A DNA stretch of 64,000 nt, taken from positions 1,178,001 to 1,242,000 of the forward strand of contig NZ_AP019650.1 in assembly GCF_009938165.1 (NCBI RefSeq), given 5' to 3'. The notes under the pieces were generated by a model. The model did not search any database and was not told the origin of the DNA. It was given only the letters and a program-made list of their open reading frames with translations. The position numbers and the translations under genes are program-made. Origin of the DNA: Vibrio taketomensis. Its GTDB lineage: Bacteria; Pseudomonadota; Gammaproteobacteria; Enterobacterales; Vibrionaceae. Numbering within the stretch: position 1 is the stretch's first letter; each line of letters starts with the position of its first letter. Positions 59,987 through 64,000 of the stretch are shown here, piece by piece.

Positions 59987-60548
59987 AACATGTCCTTTAA
60001 ATACATTCCGTTTCAAAGACATCGAAGGATTCGCTGAATATTTAAGTCGAGCGTATCAGAGAGGTTAAAAAAAAGTGTGACGACAATTGCAGGTGGGATT
60101 AGCCAAGATAAGTAAGAGATAACATTGTTTACAAACTGCAGAGCGCAGCAATAAAAGTGTGATAGACGAATGAAATACTGACGCTGGCAAATGAGAGAAC
60201 AGTCACACACCCACGTTTTCACTAACGAGCTGGCAACTGAAGCACATTGATTCAGGTACAATTTTGTAACCAGCAGTAACTCGAATCACCTTAAATCCCT
60301 TCGCCCAGCGAACGCTAGATGGTTGAGATCGCCCGCCGCTATTAGCCCTTATCCTTTTTGGCTCATTTCGATAACCAATACAGACTCGTAATCTAAGTAC
60401 TCAGCAAACTATTATTCGCTAGACGAGTTAAATTAGGCCGAAATATACTCCTCGCGTGTTTTATATATGAGGAAGTCTTTGTGGACCCTAGTCTGAACAA
60501 ATGTGTCGGATATTACAGCCTTTCACTCGTTAAAAGGCGGAAACAACA
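59987..60548. other. Intergenic region between DUF1566 and DUF21-CBS genes
   Basis: About 560 bases. A Cys-rich open frame on the minus strand (60013-60261) has no start signal or family character and I do not accept it. No palindromic operator or RNA was recognised. Promoters of both divergent units should be here. Confidence 0.4.
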
Positions 60549-61925
60549 ATGATAGAAACCTACCTAACTCTGCTTTTTGGCATTGTGGTTATTTTGGCGA
60601 TAATTTTTGCGAACGGTTATTTTGTTGCTCAAGAATTCGCTTATATGGCCGTCGATCGCTCTCGATTAGCAACCTTAGCCGCCACTGGTGATGAATCTGC
60701 CAAGCGCGCTTTCTCTGTAACCAAACGCACCAGTTTTATGCTGTCGGGCGCTCAACTTGGTATCACCGTCACTGGCCTAGTGCTAGGTTTTGTGGCTGAA
60801 CCATTAGTTGGCGAGTCCATGGGACTGATCTTACAAAGCTTTGGCTTCTCACTAGAAGTCGGCGTCACAATCGGTACTTTAGCAACGCTAGGTATTGCGA
60901 TGATCGTGCAGATGATCGCTGGCGAGCTGTACCCAAAAAACCTTGCTATTGCTAATCCAGAGCCAATGGCACGCTTGTTAGCTCGCTCGACCCTGATTTA
61001 TCTCTCAGTATTTGGTTGGTTTATCAGTTTCTTTGATAAATCGGCAAACTTACTGCTGCGTGCGGTACGTATCGAGCCAATTCATGATCTGGATGTCAGC
61101 GCATCAGAAGAAGATTTGCACCATATCATCGCTAACTCTCGTGATAGTGGTGACTTACCGGTTGAACTGTCTTTGATGATGGACCGAATCCTCGATTTCC
61201 CTGAACAAGACGTTGAACACGCGATGGTGCCGCGCTCGCAAGTTGACTGGGTGGAGCCAGAAACCACCATCGACCAACTTATCCCACTGATGGCCCGTGC
61301 TCATACGCGTTACCCAGTGATCAATGACGATGATGCACCGGTGGGTGTGGTTCACTTAGCGGATATCTTGCAAAAAATCGACGCGGGTGAAACGGATTTA
61401 ACCGTCGCTTCCATTATGCGTCCTGTCACCGTTTTGCCGACATTGATGCGCCTACCGAATGCCCTAACGCAGTTAGTGGATTCAACCAATCAATTAGCTT
61501 GTGTCATTGATGAATATGGCGGTTTTGCTGGCGTATTGACCATTGAAGATCTGGCGATGGAAATCGTTGGTGAAATCACCGATGAGCATGATTTGACCAC
61601 AGGTGAAACCATGGTCGCTGAAGGCAGCGATAGCTGGCTAATGGAAGGCGATGTCCATCTCGATGAGTTAACTCGTACCATCGGCTACGAATTACCACGA
61701 GAAAACGTTGAGACCATTGCTGGGCTACTTATTGCTGAACGTGGTGCGCTACCAGAAGCCGGAGAAAAAGTGACGATCGACTTGCCAATCGATCCGTCTG
61801 AGCTCGCTGCGGGTGAACCTATCTTGCGTCAACTAGAGGTCGATGTATTGCGTATTGAGCGCCATGTACCCACTGAAGTTCGAGTCAAACTGGTAGAAAA
61901 ACCAATGTTGGAGGGTGAGCAATGA
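60549..61925 (+). CDS. DUF21-CBS membrane protein (CorC/CNNM family), upstream partner
   Basis: A 458-residue protein. The DUF21 membrane domain (about 1-195) has FANGYFVAQEFAYMAVDRSR and LSGAQLGITVTGLVLGFV. A pair of CBS domains (about 210-335) includes VPRSQVDWV and VVHLADIL. The CorC_HlyC domain (about 345-440) has LACVIDEYGGFAGVLTIEDL. CNNM/CorC proteins are linked to magnesium or cobalt efflux. ATG 60549 follows GGCGGAAAC. Its stop overlaps the next start (ATGA), so both are translated from one transcript. Confidence 0.88.
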   Translation: MIETYLTLLFGIVVILAIIFANGYFVAQEFAYMAVDRSRLATLAATGDESAKRAFSVTKRTSFMLSGAQLGITVTGLVLGFVAEPLVGESMGLILQSFGFSLEVGVTIGTLATLGIAMIVQMIAGELYPKNLAIANPEPMARLLARSTLIYLSVFGWFISFFDKSANLLLRAVRIEPIHDLDVSASEEDLHHIIANSRDSGDLPVELSLMMDRILDFPEQDVEHAMVPRSQVDWVEPETTIDQLIPLMARAHTRYPVINDDDAPVGVVHLADILQKIDAGETDLTVASIMRPVTVLPTLMRLPNALTQLVDSTNQLACVIDEYGGFAGVLTIEDLAMEIVGEITDEHDLTTGETMVAEGSDSWLMEGDVHLDELTRTIGYELPRENVETIAGLLIAERGALPEAGEKVTIDLPIDPSELAAGEPILRQLEVDVLRIERHVPTEVRVKLVEKPMLEGEQ

Positions 61926-62935
61926 ACGACGCTTTGATTGTCATTCTACTGACCGTAGCTCTTATCGTATTAAGCGGATTTTTCGTCATTATTGAATTTG
62001 CTTTACTTGGTGCCCGTCGACATCGATTGGAAGAGATGGCACTTGAAAGTGCCTCAGCACGCGCTGCATTACGTGGCATGAACGATCTAACCTTAATGCT
62101 TGCAGGTGCTCAATTAGGTATTACTTTCTGTACGTTTGCACTTGGTGCAGTCACTAAGCCTGCCGTCGACCAATGGCTTGGCCCAGTGCTCCTTGCGGTC
62201 GGATTACCTGATTGGCTGGCCGATGGTGCCGCATTTGGTCTGGCGCTATTTTTTGTCACCTTCCTGCATCTGGTTGTCGGTGAAATGGCGCCAAAATCAT
62301 GGGCAATTGCCCACCCAGAAAAATCGGCGTTGGCGATTGGTGTTATTGCTCGTGCGTATGTGTGGCCGCTTCGCCCGCTGCTAAACTGGATCAACCGCAT
62401 TGCCAACCGCTTGGTAAAAGCATCGGGAGTCGAGCCAGTTGAGAGTGCCGCTGTCGGCGGACAAGACATCAACACGATTAAGCAGTTAGTCGAGCACTCC
62501 GGTGCCGTTGGCACGCTCAAACCAGACACTCAACGCCAGCTATCAAGTCTGATTGACCTCAGCTCGATTGCGGTAGAAAGCCTAGTAACTGAAGGGCAAG
62601 TGATGGCGCATGTTGATCAAAATGCCACGATTGCCGAAGTTCGTGCGATTGCGATGGAATCTGGACACTTACGCATTTTGCTATTTGGCTCAAAAGGGCT
62701 AAAACCACTGGTGGTTCACGTACGAGATACTCTGCTTGAACCAGTCGACAAAGCGGCAAAAGAAGTGGCGCGCAATGCGTATATTCTCGATGCTGAGACT
62801 CCGGTTTACGAAGCGCTAGCACTAATGCGTAAAGCGAGCGTGCAGCTCGCAGTGGTGCGCAAAAATGGCGCCATGATTGGTGTCGTCACACTGGCCGATA
62901 TTCTCAAACGAGTATTACCAACCAGCCAACAATAA
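61922..62935 (+). CDS. DUF21-CBS membrane protein (CorC/CNNM family), downstream partner
   Basis: A 337-residue paralogue of the gene just upstream. The DUF21 domain reads FFVIIEFALLGARRHRLEEM and LAGAQLGITFCTFALGAV. The CBS pair follows (about 200-335). The C-terminal CorC_HlyC domain is absent. Four-base overlap with the first gene and a shared terminator show one operon. The two may form a heteromeric transporter, by inference. Confidence 0.87.
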   Translation: MNDALIVILLTVALIVLSGFFVIIEFALLGARRHRLEEMALESASARAALRGMNDLTLMLAGAQLGITFCTFALGAVTKPAVDQWLGPVLLAVGLPDWLADGAAFGLALFFVTFLHLVVGEMAPKSWAIAHPEKSALAIGVIARAYVWPLRPLLNWINRIANRLVKASGVEPVESAAVGGQDINTIKQLVEHSGAVGTLKPDTQRQLSSLIDLSSIAVESLVTEGQVMAHVDQNATIAEVRAIAMESGHLRILLFGSKGLKPLVVHVRDTLLEPVDKAAKEVARNAYILDAETPVYEALALMRKASVQLAVVRKNGAMIGVVTLADILKRVLPTSQQ

Positions 62936-62948
62936 TCACCACGATTAA

Positions 62949-62975
62949 GCCTCAGAGTCATTCTGAGGCTTTTTT
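62949..62975 (+). terminator. Terminator of the DUF21-CBS pair
   Basis: GCCTCAGA, GTCAT, TCTGAGGC and a T-run, about 13 bases past the stop. Confidence 0.9.
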
Positions 62976-63041
62976 ATCGCCTTTCAGCGCTCCAACACGC
63001 TTTTTCGCTCTCAGTTAAAAAATCTTTCAAAAAACGCTTTA

Positions 63042-63059
63042 CCTCAAGTTAAGTTGAGG
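63042..63059. promoter_or_regulatory. SoxR-type box in an overlong promoter spacer
   Basis: CCTCAAGTTAAGTTGAGG matches the SoxR operator at 17 of 18 bases (the known form has C where this has G at position 12). It lies between TTTACC (63038-63043, -35-like) and TAAAGT (63063-63068, -10-like). These are 19 bases apart, the over-long spacer typical of MerR/SoxR-activated promoters. Confidence 0.7.
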
Positions 63060-63103
63060 TTTTAAAGTGCGTTCCAGTCGTCTTTACCCGCAAGGAAATT
63101 AAC

Positions 63104-63661
63104 ATGCAGACACTGGTTTTATTCTCCAGCGCCAATCCACAAGGCAATACCGCGAAAGTGGTTGAAAATGTGGCTAAGTACAGCGAAATTGAAGTGATTA
63201 ACATCGATAAGCTAACTATCTCTGCCTACAACTATCAAAATCAATATCCGGTGGATGATTTTTATCCTTTAGTTGAAAAAATGCTGCAAGCTGACAATAT
63301 TGTGTTTGCCTCACCGGTTTATTGGTCAGCGATGACGGCACCGATGAAACAACTGTTTGACCGCATTACTGAGCTAACCGATGTCAGCCACCTTAAACCG
63401 AAAGGACGTGCTTTAGCGGGCAAGTGTGGCTTTGTGATCGCCAGTTCGGCATCACCGCAAATGTGTGAAGTGTTTGAGCAAATGTTTGCTAAGTTTTTCC
63501 GATATTTTGATATGCACTACGCTGGCAAGTTGCATGCAAGTGGTGGTGACAAGGTCGTGATTGAACCCGGTGAATTGAGTGCATTTATTGCGGCTCTGAC
63601 AACAACAAAACCATCAAAACTACCAAAACCAGAACAAGCTTTGGCACCAGCCAACGCATAA
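63104..63661 (+). CDS. NAD(P)H-dependent flavodoxin-fold oxidoreductase, SoxR-type controlled
   Basis: A 185-residue flavodoxin-fold protein. The FMN phosphate loop is FSSANPQGNTAKVVENV, and NIVFASPVYWSAMTAPMKQL is the usual second signature of NAD(P)H-dependent FMN/quinone reductases. ATG 63104 follows AAGGAAATTAAC. The SoxR-like box upstream suggests induction by redox-cycling compounds, which fits a quinone-reducing role. The N-acetyltransferase start is 29 bases downstream and may be co-transcribed. Confidence 0.87.
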   Translation: MQTLVLFSSANPQGNTAKVVENVAKYSEIEVINIDKLTISAYNYQNQYPVDDFYPLVEKMLQADNIVFASPVYWSAMTAPMKQLFDRITELTDVSHLKPKGRALAGKCGFVIASSASPQMCEVFEQMFAKFFRYFDMHYAGKLHASGGDKVVIEPGELSAFIAALTTTKPSKLPKPEQALAPANA

Positions 63662-63690
63662 CCACTGAAATAATGGACTTACAGTTAGCC

Positions 63691-64000
63691 ATGAATACCC
63701 CAATTAAGCACTACCTAGCCGCGCTCGATATTCCAAACCCGCTGACGGGCTTAGAACGCGTCAACTATATGATTGCCAAACATCAAAGCTTGTTTGCGTT
63801 TAGCAGTGTCAATGTCGTACTCGAACGAGATCTGCCACTGGATATTGAATCGATTGTGGATCGCCTCGTAACCAAGCGCCAAGGCGGGTACTGCTTTGAA
63901 CATAACAAGCTGATGCAACTCGCACTTGAGGAGCTTGGGTACGAGGTACGCCCTATCCTTGCCCGTGTACTGTTAGATGGCAATGAGTTGAACCGCCGCT
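63691..64000 (+). CDS. Arylamine N-acetyltransferase, 5' part
   Basis: About 103 N-terminal residues of a NAT-family enzyme. The catalytic cysteine lies in KRQGGYCFEHNKLM (about residue 69), the family's hallmark. NAT enzymes transfer acetyl from acetyl-CoA to arylamines. The gene leaves the window at 64000. ATG 63691 gives the usual N-terminal length (KHYLAALDI); an in-frame ATG at 63673 is an alternative. It follows the SoxR-type reductase gene, suggesting a joint role in handling aromatic redox-active compounds. Confidence 0.88.
   Translation, partial: MNTPIKHYLAALDIPNPLTGLERVNYMIAKHQSLFAFSSVNVVLERDLPLDIESIVDRLVTKRQGGYCFEHNKLMQLALEELGYEVRPILARVLLDGNELNRR

Noticed and set aside
60013..60261. 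Minus-strand Cys-rich ORF of 82 codons
   Set aside because: No start signal, no domain character and it overlaps the upstream control region of the DUF1566 lipoprotein.

Overview
The window looks like chromosome 2 of a Vibrio or close relative. This is inferred from moderate GC, Vibrio-type gene content (ribB behind an FMN riboswitch, a biodegradative amino-acid decarboxylase with a PotE-type antiporter, GltS, DUF1566/Lcl proteins, paired DUF21-CBS proteins) and many small transport and regulator cassettes. It is an accessory-rich chromosomal stretch. I saw no rRNA, tRNA, CRISPR array, prophage or complete insertion sequence.

Layout. 1-1.7 kb: 5' part of ribB (minus) under an FMN riboswitch, then a shattered lipoprotein gene. 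1.7-6.1 kb: alpha-glucoside PTS locus (GH4 6-phospho-alpha-glucosidase, EIICB, divergent GntR/UTRA regulator) with a SemiSWEET gene downstream. 6.1-13.8 kb: a protein with an IS1 InsA-like N-terminus, a periplasmic 5'-nucleotidase, a flavodoxin-fold protein, DUF3861 facing a MarR regulator across two operator-like palindromes, an arsenate reductase-ArsR fusion, a GlxA-type AraC regulator facing a LysE exporter, and a 54-residue zinc-ribbon protein. 13.8-19.6 kb: a candidate interspersed repeat, a HAD hydrolase, a small membrane protein, a SYLF-domain protein, a chemoreceptor with a perfect FNR box upstream, and gltS. 20.2-22.5 kb: a second shattered lipoprotein gene with about a dozen frame changes. 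22.7-28 kb: RarD-like exporter, orphan EIICB, AhpD-like protein, PepSY protein, enoyl-CoA hydratase divergent from LysR.

28-38.9 kb: a broken small secreted protein, a translationally coupled pair of tiny ORFs, a DAACS symporter, type II NADH dehydrogenase, a YflT-like protein, a frameshifted MFS gene, DUF1330-SDR, a broken cytochrome b561-like gene and a radical SAM enzyme. 39-42.8 kb: GntR/UTRA regulator, frameshifted RspA/mannonate-dehydratase-like enolase and divergent EIIBC, probably one sugar-acid or glycoside cassette. 42.7-45.2 kb: two LysR genes and a frameshifted FMN reductase. 45.3-49 kb: adiA-like arginine decarboxylase (one frameshift) and its antiporter, an acid-resistance pair. 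49.4-55.7 kb: DedA, an SgrR-like regulator and a glycine-betaine-type ABC transporter in X-W-V order. 55.9-64 kb: a 53-residue membrane protein, lipoate ligase-like protein, HAD hydrolase, two DUF1566 proteins, two DUF21-CBS proteins, a SoxR-box-controlled flavodoxin-fold reductase and the start of an arylamine N-acetyltransferase.

Three independent sugar PTS permeases and two GntR/UTRA regulators point to carbohydrate scavenging. FNR, SoxR and MarR-type sites point to redox control. The most striking feature of the sequence itself is the uneven distribution of frame disruptions: two lipoprotein genes carry most of them, several others carry one or two, and most genes are intact. This is either real gene decay or locally poor sequence.
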